Below are positions 8,259-15,963 of a DNA stretch of 64,000 nt, one piece after another. This DNA is from Halorubrum halophilum (lineage in GTDB: Archaea > Halobacteriota > Halobacteria > Halobacteriales > Haloferacaceae). Under the pieces are notes generated by a model. It was given only the letters and a program-made list of their open reading frames with translations, had not been told where the DNA came from and searched no databases. A program made the position numbers and the translations under genes. Where the stretch lies: NCBI RefSeq assembly GCF_000739595.1, contig NZ_BBJP01000081.1, positions 1 to 64,000 on the forward strand, in the 5' to 3' direction. How positions within the stretch are numbered: the stretch's first letter is position 1; each line of letters starts with the position of its first letter.

Positions 8259-9040
8259 GCGCTCGCACCCCCGATGGCGGCGTCAATGCTCGCGGCGCCG
8301 TCGACGCCCGCGCCGCCCTCGACGTTCGAGGAGTTACCGCTGGTTCCCTCGTACCACGTCTCCCACTCGTCTTGCGGGACGACGGTGATCTGTCCCTCCA
8401 TCGCGGAGTGTCCGGGGCCGCAGAGCTCGAAGCACTCGACCATGTACGTGGCTTCACCGCCCTGCGCTTGGACCTCTTCGGAACTTACGGAGAACCAGTT
8501 GGTGTTGGTGTCCCCGGGAATGGCATCGGATTTTATCCGTAACTCCGACGAGCCGAAGTTGTGCCACACGTCCCGAGAGGTCACCGCGATATCGATCCGC
8601 GTGTCGGCGGGCACGATCATCTCACCGGTTTCGGTGTGCCCGTTCGGGTACTCGTACTCCCAGCCGTACTGGTAACCTTCGACCATGATCTCAATGTTGT
8701 CCCCGTTGGCGTCCGGGCCGTCCTCGACGTAGAGGAGGATGCCGTACGCGTACACGACGAGGCTGATGACGACGATCGCGCTCAACCCGAACGACAGGAA
8801 GAGCTTCTTTGCTTTCGGACCGCCCTGTCCCGTCGGGAGCTCGCCGACCTCTGGCGCGTCGAACTTCTCGTCCGACCGGTTCCCGTCGTCGCGGTACTTG
8901 TACACGTTCCACAGCGTGTACGCGACGACGATGGTTCCGACGAGAGTCCCTAACGCGAGGAAGACGAAGAAGATCTCGTCGAAGACCTCCGCCTGCGCGC
9001 GCCAGCCGCTCCCCTGTTGCAGGATAAGTGAGTCTATCAT
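8255..9040 (-). CDS. coxB: cytochrome c oxidase subunit II
   Basis: A 261-residue protein with two membrane helices (about 22-48 and 80-105) and an extracellular cupredoxin domain carrying the binuclear CuA site: His160, Cys203, Glu205, Cys207, His211 and Met214 are all present (ECFELCGPGHSAM). The conserved aromatic YQYGWEYEYPNG region for electron entry is also seen. The C-terminal about 35 residues are Ser/Gly/Ala rich. It is the first gene of an operon with the fused subunit I+III and overlaps it by 4 bp. The halocyanin at 754-1353 is a plausible electron donor, by inference. Confidence 0.95.
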   Translation of the reverse strand: MIDSLILQQGSGWRAQAEVFDEIFFVFLALGTLVGTIVVAYTLWNVYKYRDDGNRSDEKFDAPEVGELPTGQGGPKAKKLFLSFGLSAIVVISLVVYAYGILLYVEDGPDANGDNIEIMVEGYQYGWEYEYPNGHTETGEMIVPADTRIDIAVTSRDVWHNFGSSELRIKSDAIPGDTNTNWFSVSSEEVQAQGGEATYMVECFELCGPGHSAMEGQITVVPQDEWETWYEGTSGNSSNVEGGAGVDGAASIDAAIGGASA

Positions 9041-9257
9041 GTTCGTCTCTTTGCTCTTGTACTTCCCTTAGCGAAGGCGCACTTATCTCTTGTGTAGCCG
9101 ACCGAGATGTGACGCGCTGACCGGACCGAATGAGGTCGTTTTCGAGGGGAGGGGCTCACTCCTCATGGCGAGCCACGGCGGAACGGTGCGTGTCGCTCGG
9201 CGGAACATACGAAGGCTATTTGTACGCGGGAACGGACCGGCTAACAACGAACTCACC

Positions 9258-9710
9258 ATGGTCTCACTCACGCTCTTGAGCACGGCACTGATGGGGCTGC
9301 TCGTCGTGGCCACCTTCGTCGCCGTCGCACAGATCGGCGGGCAACGCACTGCTCCGGGCGCCGGATCGGTCAGCAGGTACGACGCGATCGTCGCGACGCT
9401 CGGCGACATCGTCCGGAAGCCGGTAACGTGGGCCGTCACGTTCGTCGCCATCGCGGTCGGCATCGGCGCGATCGCGCTCCTCGCCGTCGGCAACTTCGGA
9501 CTGTCCGAGGCGCTCTCCGGGAGCCTCCTCACCGTCGTGTACGCGATTGTCGGGCTTCTGTTGACCGGATTCGTCTTCCTCGGCGCCTACTTCGGCGCTC
9601 GCGGCCGCGGTCTCGGCAACGCCCACGGCGTCGCTGCCGGGTCGTTCGCGTCGGGACTCGTGTTCCTCGTGCTCATCGCGGCCGAGCTGCTCATCGGCAT
9701 CGTCGGGTAG
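9258..9710 (+). CDS. four-helix membrane protein, unknown function
   Basis: About 150 residues with four hydrophobic helices (about 3-23, 55-75, 85-108, 122-147) and short loops. It starts at the ATG at 9258; the upstream extension of the reading frame overlaps the promoter region and looks spurious. It is divergent from coxB, so the two share a control region of about 217 bp. Haloarchaeal genomes often place such a protein beside coxB, suggesting a role with the oxidase, but I see no metal-binding residues that would make it an assembly factor. Confidence 0.7.
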   Translation: MVSLTLLSTALMGLLVVATFVAVAQIGGQRTAPGAGSVSRYDAIVATLGDIVRKPVTWAVTFVAIAVGIGAIALLAVGNFGLSEALSGSLLTVVYAIVGLLLTGFVFLGAYFGARGRGLGNAHGVAAGSFASGLVFLVLIAAELLIGIVG

Positions 9711-9832
9711 TTCCGCCGGACACGATCGCTTCGCGCCGCCCGGTGAATCGCACCGATCGGGGACAACGAGCTTCGGTATGACTCGCTGTCTCGGCGGGAC
9801 AGATTCTGTGTCGGACTCTCGTTGCCGACCGA

Positions 9833-10033
9833 TCAGGCGACGGCGACGCCGTTTCGGGCGAGAAAATCGCTCGCGGCCTTGATCTCGACGGGGCTTCCGA
9901 TTATCCGGTACTCGTCGTCTCTCTCGACCACCGTCACGGTGAACCGCTCGCAGACGCCATCTCGCAGCCCGTCGAGCGCGCAGCGGGGGAGGACGATCTG
10001 CGTGCTGTCACGGAGGATCGCCGGATCGGGCAT
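9833..10033 (-). CDS. small haloarchaeal protein (VNG_1110C-like)
   Basis: A 66-residue soluble acidic protein, MPDPAILRDSTQIVLPRCALDGLRD... ending FLARNGVAVA. The central RIIGSPVEIKAASDFLARNG stretch is the kind of short conserved protein seen across haloarchaea and named after VNG_1110C; I am recalling this rather than verifying it. The function is unknown. It has no signal or membrane segment and stands alone between a membrane protein and the DRG gene. Confidence 0.65.
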   Translation of the reverse strand: MPDPAILRDSTQIVLPRCALDGLRDGVCERFTVTVVERDDEYRIIGSPVEIKAASDFLARNGVAVA

Positions 10034-10231
10034 TCGACGTGTCGTCCGTCGTGATACGCCGACATAATCGTGTCGAAAGATTGCCGAATCGAGTCCGATC
10101 TGTCGGCGACGCGTTCCGTTGCCCGCCGAGCCGCGGGCGAGTTCGCCGGAGATCGGGGTATTGAGAGATGGTGACGCGGCCGCGAGGCGGAAGGAACACC
10201 TTTAACGAGACGAACGGCCGACTGTACGCCA

Positions 10232-11341
10232 ATGGGACTGGAGGACGAGATCGAAGACCTCCGCGAAGAGATCGCCGAGACGCCCTACAACAAGTCCACG
10301 GAGGCTCACATCGGGCGGCTGAAGGCGAAGCTCGCGGAGAAAAAAGAGAAACTGGAGAACCAGTCCTCCGCCGGCGGCGGCCACGGGTACGCCGTCGAGA
10401 AACACGGCGACGCCACGGTCGCGCTCGTCGGATTCCCGAGCGTGGGGAAGTCCACCCTGATCAACGCCCTCACCAACGCCGACAGCGAGGTCGGATCCTA
10501 CGAGTTCACGACGCTCGACGTCAACCCGGGGATGCTGAAGTACCGCGGCGCGAACATCCAGATCCTCGACGTGCCGGGCCTGATCGAGGGCGCCGCGGGC
10601 GGCCGCGGCGGTGGGAAGGAGGTCCTCTCGGTCGTCCGGACCGCGGACCTCGTCGTGTTCATGCTCTCCGTCTTCGAGATCGAGCAGTACGACCGCCTGC
10701 GCGAGGAGCTGTACGCGACCAACATCCGCCTCGACACGGAGCCGCCGAACATCAACATCCGGAAGACGCACAAAGACGGGCTCGGCGTGACGATGAGCGA
10801 CGAGGTGAGCCTCGGCGAGGAGACGGTCAAGCAGGTCCTCCGCGAGTACGGCTACGTCAACGCGAAGGTGACGATCCCCCACGACCTCACGATCGACGAG
10901 CTCGTCGACGCCGTGATGGACAACCGCGAGTACCTCCCCTCGATGGTCACCGTGAACAAGGCCGATCTCATCGACAAGAGCTACCTCCCGACCGTCAAGG
11001 AGGAGCTGCGCGAGCGCGACCTCGACCCCGACGACGTGCTGTTCATCTCCGCCGAGAAGGAACTCGGACTCGACGGGCTCAAGGAGCGCCTCTGGGAGGA
11101 GCTGGGCGTTATTCGTATTTATATGGATAAGCCGGGTCGCGGCGTCGACTACGAGGAGCCGCTGATCCTCTTCGAGGGCGACACCGTCGGCGACGCCTGC
11201 ACGAAGATCGGCGGCGAGTTCGAGGAGCGGTTCAAGTTCGCGCGGGTGTCGGGCTCGAGCGCCAAACACGACGATCAGCAGGTCGGGAAAGGGCACGAAC
11301 TCGCCGACGAGGACGTGCTTCGGATCGTCGCTCGGAAATGA
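10232..11341 (+). CDS. DRG-family GTP-binding protein with TGS domain
   Basis: A 369-residue GTPase of the developmentally-regulated (Obg/DRG) family, linked in eukaryotes and archaea to ribosomes and translation. A helical N-terminus (1-45) precedes the G domain with G1 GFPSVGKST (about 69-77), G3 DVPGL and G4 NKAD. The C-terminal TGS domain (about 290-369) reads GDTVGDACTKIG and ends GHELADEDVLRIV, typical of RNA or ribosome binding. A CTTTAAC box about 30 nt before the ATG suggests a leaderless message. It borders the accessory island starting at about 11.34 kb. Confidence 0.93.
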   Translation: MGLEDEIEDLREEIAETPYNKSTEAHIGRLKAKLAEKKEKLENQSSAGGGHGYAVEKHGDATVALVGFPSVGKSTLINALTNADSEVGSYEFTTLDVNPGMLKYRGANIQILDVPGLIEGAAGGRGGGKEVLSVVRTADLVVFMLSVFEIEQYDRLREELYATNIRLDTEPPNINIRKTHKDGLGVTMSDEVSLGEETVKQVLREYGYVNAKVTIPHDLTIDELVDAVMDNREYLPSMVTVNKADLIDKSYLPTVKEELRERDLDPDDVLFISAEKELGLDGLKERLWEELGVIRIYMDKPGRGVDYEEPLILFEGDTVGDACTKIGGEFEERFKFARVSGSSAKHDDQQVGKGHELADEDVLRIVARK

Positions 11342-11479
11342 ATCTGTGAGCTGGTCGAGACGAGAGAGCGGTTGTGACCGCCTCCAATGCGTTCTGGAGT
11401 GATAGTGTTCAGATAAGCTGATTCCATGCGAAAGCGAACGATCTCAACCACTCGTCAGCAGTTTCTGTTTCGGCGTTGC

Positions 11480-11548
11480 TGAAGTAGATTTCTCACCCAG
11501 TTCCCCATGACTGAAGTCGTAGGCTTCTGCCCTCGGAAGCAATGTGAC
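11480..11548. mobile_element. possible IS200/IS605-type end remnant
   Basis: The sequence near 11503-11536 contains CCCATGACTGAAGTCGTAGG, which folds into a short hairpin with G-T wobble pairs, followed by GCTTCTGCC. Haloarchaeal IS200/IS605 (TnpB-type) elements commonly end with a hairpin of this style. There is no transposase reading frame nearby, so this would be a solo remnant. It sits at the left edge of the accessory island. Confidence 0.35.
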
Positions 11549-11905
11549 TCACCGCTGTGTTTCTGGGATAGAGCCTCCAAACTGAACAACTAGTTGTTCC
11601 GCAGAGAGTGCGTAGACCGTCATCTCGGTTCCTTTTCTAGAGTACCACGTATCGACGGCTTCGACGATGTTAGCTTCGCAGAGGCAATCAAGGTGATACT
11701 TAGCGTTCTGGGTAGACGTGCCGATAGCCTCGGCGATGTCTGAAGTTGTCGCTGGTTCGTCGTCAAGCGTCGCCAGTATCTGCTGTGCAGTGTCCGATGA
11801 GACCGTCTGGAGTACGTTACTTGACTGCTCGCCGTTAACGAGGATATTGATTTGTTCGCGTGGTGCGTGATCGATAGGAGTACGGTAGGGGAATGCTGTT
11901 GGCAT
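11549..11905 (-). CDS. winged-helix transcriptional regulator (ArsR-like)
   Basis: A 118-residue DNA-binding protein. Residues about 35-95 form a winged helix: SDTAQQILATLDDEPATTSDIAEAIGTSTQNAKYHLDCLCEANIVEAVD, with the recognition helix at STQNAKYHLDCL, followed by a beta wing ending at GTEMTVYAL. No cysteine pair for metal sensing is apparent. It is transcribed from just downstream of the CPBP protease gene on the same strand (19-bp gap) and may control it. The GC content is visibly lower than that of flanking genes, in line with an acquired island. Confidence 0.8.
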   Translation of the reverse strand: MPTAFPYRTPIDHAPREQINILVNGEQSSNVLQTVSSDTAQQILATLDDEPATTSDIAEAIGTSTQNAKYHLDCLCEANIVEAVDTWYSRKGTEMTVYALSAEQLVVQFGGSIPETQR

Positions 11906-11924
11906 ATCTGTGAATTAACGTGAG

Positions 11925-12884
11925 TCACCGCCCAGTGTAGCTGGTTACGCGGTCATTGAGTTCGAGCGACTCGTCACGTCTGTAAATATATACGACCAGT
12001 ACCAGACCACCGAGGATGGCGAAGCCGACGAAGACGAGTCCCTCTTCTCCAATCCAGCGCGGAGGGCCGACAATGTCAACGGCGAGGAGTTCCGGCGTCT
12101 GCTGTGAATGTCCCAGTCCGAATATCGCACTTTGTGTGAAATTATAGAACACGTGAAAGCCGATGCTCAGCGCGAGTTCGCCAGTTAGCACGTATACGCC
12201 ACTCAGTACTAGTCCAGCGATCAGATAGTACCCATAGTGGCTAAAATTCGTTATTTTTCCGCCGTGTAGAAACGCAAATACGAGGGTGCTGAGAGTCACT
12301 GCGAGGCCGACGGCCATCCGCTGGGGAACGAATCCATTCGATCCCTCGGCAAGGTTCTGTAACATCGCACCACGCAGAATGAATTCTTCCCACGTGGCTG
12401 CGAGAGCGATATACGCGAACACGATCCCCATCGCAGGTACGAACGGCAGATCTCCGGAACCGCGCATCACGCCAACAAATGTAGCCCAACCAGCACCGAG
12501 GGATACTATGAGTGCCCCACCGTTGATCGCGGTGGCGACGAGTCCACCAACAACGAATGAGTGCCACCATTCTCGGTCGAACGAAAGCCCGAATCCACTC
12601 ACTGGGCGTCGATCAATAACTCGTGCACCGAAGAGAATTGCACCGATGAGAATGACGCCAATGCCAGTCAGTTCAAGGAGTTCTCGAACGGGATGCTCGA
12701 ACCTGGCTCGGATTACAGTCTGAAGGATTGCGAGGAGGATGAAGGTCAGCACCGTCGGCAGTAACGCACGAAGCGGAGCACGCAGTCGGCGTTGCTCAGC
12801 GTTCCAAATCGGCCAGAAGAGTTGAGAAACCCTCTGACGGAAGGCGGTCGGTAGGATACGGTCAATCGTCGATCGTAGCGACAT
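11925..12884 (-). CDS. CPBP family intramembrane glutamic endopeptidase
   Basis: About 320 residues with at least seven hydrophobic helices. The family's motifs are clear: EEFILRG (the paired glutamates and arginine of motif 1, about residue 165), FAFLHGG (the motif-2 histidine) and HVFYNFTQS (the motif-3 H/N pair). The family includes type II CAAX prenyl proteases and many bacteriocin-immunity or processing enzymes; the substrate here is unknown. The ATG at 12884 is preferred to a GTG 9 bases upstream. It shares an operon-like arrangement with the downstream winged-helix gene and is divergent from another winged-helix gene at 12984. Confidence 0.88.
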   Translation of the reverse strand: MSLRSTIDRILPTAFRQRVSQLFWPIWNAEQRRLRAPLRALLPTVLTFILLAILQTVIRARFEHPVRELLELTGIGVILIGAILFGARVIDRRPVSGFGLSFDREWWHSFVVGGLVATAINGGALIVSLGAGWATFVGVMRGSGDLPFVPAMGIVFAYIALAATWEEFILRGAMLQNLAEGSNGFVPQRMAVGLAVTLSTLVFAFLHGGKITNFSHYGYYLIAGLVLSGVYVLTGELALSIGFHVFYNFTQSAIFGLGHSQQTPELLAVDIVGPPRWIGEEGLVFVGFAILGGLVLVVYIYRRDESLELNDRVTSYTGR

Positions 12885-12983
12885 ACACGACACAAAGGGA
12901 GGGGTACAAGTAGCATCCTAGGCACGGCTTCCGACCCAGAAGCTGTGGCGGGTTTTTTACTATTACCGGGGTCTGGCATACAC

Positions 12984-13325
12984 ATGGCCGAGGACGAGGA
13001 TACTGTCTTGGCGGTACTCGATGACGAGTACGCCCGAGCGATCCTCGCTCACCTCACAATAGAACCGATGTCAGTCGATGAACTTTGTACGGCCTGTGAG
13101 ATGTCCGATGCGACGGCATACCGCCGCCTCGGTCAATTACAGGACGCAGACCTCGTGACTGAACAACAGGAATTTGATCCCGACGGCCACCACTATAAGC
13201 GGTATGTAGCCACGGTTGAAACCGTTACTGTCACATTCGCTGATGGGGGGTATGAAGTAGCAGTGACGCACTCGACAACCGACCCTGCCGACCGCTTCAC
13301 AGATCTGTTCGAGGGGTTGTCCTGA
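12984..13325 (+). CDS. winged-helix regulator of a membrane-protein operon
   Basis: A 113-residue protein beginning MAEDEDTVLAVLDDEYARAI. The winged helix spans about 12-75, with MSVDELCTACEMSDATAYRRLGQLQDADLV as the helix-turn-helix, and a basic wing HHYKRYVATVETVTVTF. The ATG at 12984 follows an AT-rich promoter element (GTTTTTTACTATTA at about 12953-12966) at leaderless distance, which decides the start. It is followed by two small membrane protein genes with a 1-bp gap and a GTGA overlap, so the three are probably co-transcribed, and the regulator may sense or control the membrane pair. Confidence 0.8.
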   Translation: MAEDEDTVLAVLDDEYARAILAHLTIEPMSVDELCTACEMSDATAYRRLGQLQDADLVTEQQEFDPDGHHYKRYVATVETVTVTFADGGYEVAVTHSTTDPADRFTDLFEGLS

Positions 13326-13326
13326 G

Positions 13327-13650
13327 ATGCTTCTCTTACAGTTGGATGCGACTGGAACTGCTCCGTTGATCGCACTCGGCGTGCTCGTTCTTTCTGTGAT
13401 ATCAGTAGCGCTGTCGCTGACCATTGCGATAGTTCTGGTTCGTGGTTACCGTCGAGGACCGTCTCATCGCGGGATGCTTTGGCTCGCAGTCGGTCTCATC
13501 TTCCTGATTACGGTTCCCGAGTTGCTTCGTGTCGGGTTACCGACGGCGACCGACATCGGGGCTGTCGGCCGGTCGATACTCGTCAGTGGCTGTGAGCTAT
13601 TCGGGTTGGGAACGATCCTGTGGATCGTGTACGGAGGTGGGATACGGTGA
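13327..13650 (+). CDS. small membrane protein (DUF7521-like), first of a pair
   Basis: A 107-residue protein with three hydrophobic helices (about 12-38, 48-67, 80-105). It begins one base after the stop of the winged-helix regulator. The layout of helix, RGYRRG basic turn, helix and helix is shared with the next gene (AYRGYRRNG), so the two are paralogues. Haloarchaeal genomes carry many such regulator plus small-membrane-protein units, which I recall as DUF7521. No catalytic residues are evident and the function is unknown. Confidence 0.7.
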   Translation: MLLLQLDATGTAPLIALGVLVLSVISVALSLTIAIVLVRGYRRGPSHRGMLWLAVGLIFLITVPELLRVGLPTATDIGAVGRSILVSGCELFGLGTILWIVYGGGIR

Positions 13651-13943
13651 TAGCAAAGAGTCTGCTGGTGATGGAACTGCTCAGTGTGGTGTCGGTAGCT
13701 CGTGGCGTCACTGCCGTCGTGGGACTGTTTGTCGCTACGCTAGCTTACCGAGGGTACCGACGAAATGGTTCTGCGAAGATGCGGGCGCTTGCAGTCGGTA
13801 TCGGTCTGCTGACGGTAGGAGTATACGTGGCCGTCATGCTCGCCGATATGGTTGGAGCAGGGAACGGCGTCGTCTTACTCGTCCGAGGTCTCGTGACAGT
13901 TATCAGCCTCTGTGTCGTCCTATACGCGATTACCGTGGCATAG
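13647..13943 (+). CDS. small membrane protein (DUF7521-like), second of a pair
   Basis: About 98 residues with three hydrophobic helices, paralogous to the gene before it (shared RGYRR turn between helices one and two). The chosen start is a GTG overlapping the previous stop in a GTGA, indicating translational coupling; an ATG at 13671 is the alternative. The pair plus the winged-helix gene form one transcription unit in the low-GC island. Confidence 0.7.
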   Translation: MIAKSLLVMELLSVVSVARGVTAVVGLFVATLAYRGYRRNGSAKMRALAVGIGLLTVGVYVAVMLADMVGAGNGVVLLVRGLVTVISLCVVLYAITVA

Positions 13944-13995
13944 CCGCTTCTATTGAGAAGGTGGTATAACGATTCATCGACAACGTGAACTTCAG

Positions 13996-14030
13996 ACTTT
14001 GTTAAGATCTGGCTCTGTTGAAATTCTCTT
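13996..14030. mobile_element. possible insertion-sequence end
   Basis: The segment around AGATCTGGCTCTGTTGAAAT (about 14005-14024) resembles the outer end of some haloarchaeal insertion sequences, which often begin with a GGCTCTGTTGAAA-like inverted repeat. No matching opposite end or transposase is present in the window, so this is at most a fragment at the right border of the accessory island. Confidence 0.25.
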
Positions 14031-14116
14031 CTTCAGACAGATTATCGACTGAAACGTCCGATCCTTGAAGAGTGTTCTTGATCGGTTGCAGGAGCAGACG
14101 CGTCGGATCGCTGGAT

Positions 14117-14606
14117 GATTGTTTATAAGGAATTCGCGACTTCCCGGTGAAGACCTCCAAAGCCCCAGCCGCTCGCTTATAAATGGTTGACTGTTGCTCG
14201 GCTGAGAACACCACCAGAGCCCCAGCCGCGAGGACGGCGCACACTCGTTGCGCTCCTCGTCACTCGCGTTGCTCGTTCCTGCGGTGCTTCCGTCGTCTGC
14301 GCCGTCCTCGCGACTGCCCCTTTGAGTCCCGTCCCGCACCGCACAGCACCATCGGAAGACGGTCCTGCTCGCTCACTCCGTTCGCTGCGCAGGCTGCGAC
14401 TTCCGTGCACCCGCTCGCTCCCTGCGGTCGCTCTCGGGACCGCAGCCTCACGCCTCCCCAGCTTCGTCAGTCGCCTCCGCTTCGCTCCGGCGACTGACTC
14501 CAGCGAGAATCGAAGATTCTCTGGCAGCCGGCGCGTAGCGCCGGCGACCTCGCACGCGCTCCTCGCGACCGCCGAGGGCGGCCGCTCGGAGGCGCGCGCC
14601 ACCGCA
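14117..14606 (+). repeat. dispersed stem-loop element, copy 2 (no terminal repeats seen)
   Basis: Related to copy 1. It begins with TTTATA at 14122-14127, 35 nt before CCAAAG at 14157, then has one extra 57-bp unit with its own TATAAA-type box (14168-14224). The main stem pairs 14223-14241 with 14298-14316 (19 bp, one G-T type mismatch). Further hairpins lie at 14468-14496, 14505-14521 and 14527-14545 (8-bp arms, 3-nt loop), then a GC-rich hairpin near 14555-14600 and the CGCCACCGCA tail. The terminal inverted repeats of copies 1 and 3 are not seen. It ends about 80 bp before the YchF start codon. Confidence 0.8.
14146..14606 (+). ncRNA. candidate structured RNA of element copy 2
   Basis: Predicted to start downstream of either TATA-like box and to fold into the long stem plus a series of GC-rich hairpins. 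It carries an additional hairpin-forming insertion (about 14460-14525) relative to copies 1, 3 and 4. Transcription is inferred only. Confidence 0.35.
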
Positions 14607-14686
14607 TCGTCTGACTCCATTTATACCACCTCCATGTCCCCGTGGCCGACCGAAAGGCGCTTTTCGCGGGGCCACGACCGTCGGGT

Positions 14687-15874
14687 ATGCTCACGGTCGC
14701 GCTCGCGGGCAAGCCGAACGCCGGCAAGTCCACCTTCTACACCGCCGCCACGATGGCCGACGTCGACGTCGCGAACTACCCGTTCACGACGGTCGACCCG
14801 AACCGCGGAGTGACCTACGTCCGGACCCGCTGCCCGTGTCTCGACCGCGAGGAGCGCTGCGGCAACGAGAACTGCCGCGACGGGAAGCGGTACGTCCCCA
14901 TTGAGTTGCTCGACGTGGCCGGGCTGGTTCCCGGCGCTCACGAGGGGAAGGGCCTCGGCAACCAGTTCCTCGACGAGCTGACGAACGCGGACGTGGTGTT
15001 GAACGTCGTCGACGCATCGGGCGCGACGAACGCGGAAGGCGAGCCCGTGGAGGTTGGCGCGCACGACCCCCTCGACGACGTGGACTTCATCGAAGAGGAG
15101 ATGGACCTGTGGCTCGCCGGGATCGTCGACCGCAACTGGGAGGGCGTCGAGCGACAGTCGCGCTCGCCCGACTTCGACCTGGAGGCGGCGGTCACCGACC
15201 TCTTGACCGGGTTCGGCGCGACCGAACACGACGTGACGGCGGTCCTCCGCGATCTGGTGTACCCCGACGATCCGAAGACGTGGACCGACGACGACCGCGA
15301 GGCGCTGGCGCGGGCGATCCGGCGTCGGACCAAGCCGATCGTCGTCGTCGCCAACAAGGTCGACGCCGCGCCCGAGGGCGCGATCGACCGCCTCCGCGAG
15401 GGGACGGACAAGCCCGTGGTCCCGGCCACGGCGGACGGGGAGCTCGCCCTGCGCCGCGCCGCGGAGGCCGGCGTCGTCGACTACGACCCGGGCGACGAGG
15501 GGTTCGACGTGATCGGCGACGTCTCGGAGGGACAGCGCGACGGGCTGGAGGCGATCCGCGACGCGATGACCGAACACGGCGGCATGGGGGTTCAGACCGC
15601 GCTGAACGCGGCGGTCTACGACCTGCTCGACCGGATCACCGTCTACCCCGTGCAGGACGCTTCGAAGTGGACGGACGGGACCGGCAATGTCCTCCCGGAC
15701 GCGTTCCTCCTCCAATCGGGATCGACTCCGCCGGACATGGCGTACGCGGTCCACACCGACATCGGCGAGGGGTACCTCCACGCGGTCGACGCGCGCTCCT
15801 CGCGCCGGATCGGCGAGGGTCACGAACTCTCGGAGGGCGACGTGGTGAAGATCGTCTCGACCGCGGGGCCGTGA
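14687..15874 (+). CDS. YchF/OLA1-type GTP/ATP-binding protein
   Basis: A 395-residue TRAFAC-class P-loop protein with G1 GKPNAGKST at residues 8-16 and G3 in LLDVAGLVPGAHEGKGLG, diagnostic of the YchF subfamily. An insert with CPCLDREERCGNENC is typical of archaeal members and could bind metal. The G4 motif reads VVVANKVD, the canonical guanine-specifying NKxD, whereas bacterial YchF has NxxE and prefers ATP. The C-terminal TGS domain ends GHELSEGDVVKIV. The ATG at 14687 was chosen because the fold starts there and a CTTTT box lies about 27 nt upstream. A translation-associated role is likely. Confidence 0.92.
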   Translation: MLTVALAGKPNAGKSTFYTAATMADVDVANYPFTTVDPNRGVTYVRTRCPCLDREERCGNENCRDGKRYVPIELLDVAGLVPGAHEGKGLGNQFLDELTNADVVLNVVDASGATNAEGEPVEVGAHDPLDDVDFIEEEMDLWLAGIVDRNWEGVERQSRSPDFDLEAAVTDLLTGFGATEHDVTAVLRDLVYPDDPKTWTDDDREALARAIRRRTKPIVVVANKVDAAPEGAIDRLREGTDKPVVPATADGELALRRAAEAGVVDYDPGDEGFDVIGDVSEGQRDGLEAIRDAMTEHGGMGVQTALNAAVYDLLDRITVYPVQDASKWTDGTGNVLPDAFLLQSGSTPPDMAYAVHTDIGEGYLHAVDARSSRRIGEGHELSEGDVVKIVSTAGP

Positions 15875-15963
15875 GGGACCGGACGGAGTCAGTGAGAGGC
15901 GGTAGAGGGAGAGTGAGCATGAGACCGACAGGCACATCCGGATCGCCCGAGAGGGGCCGGTAG

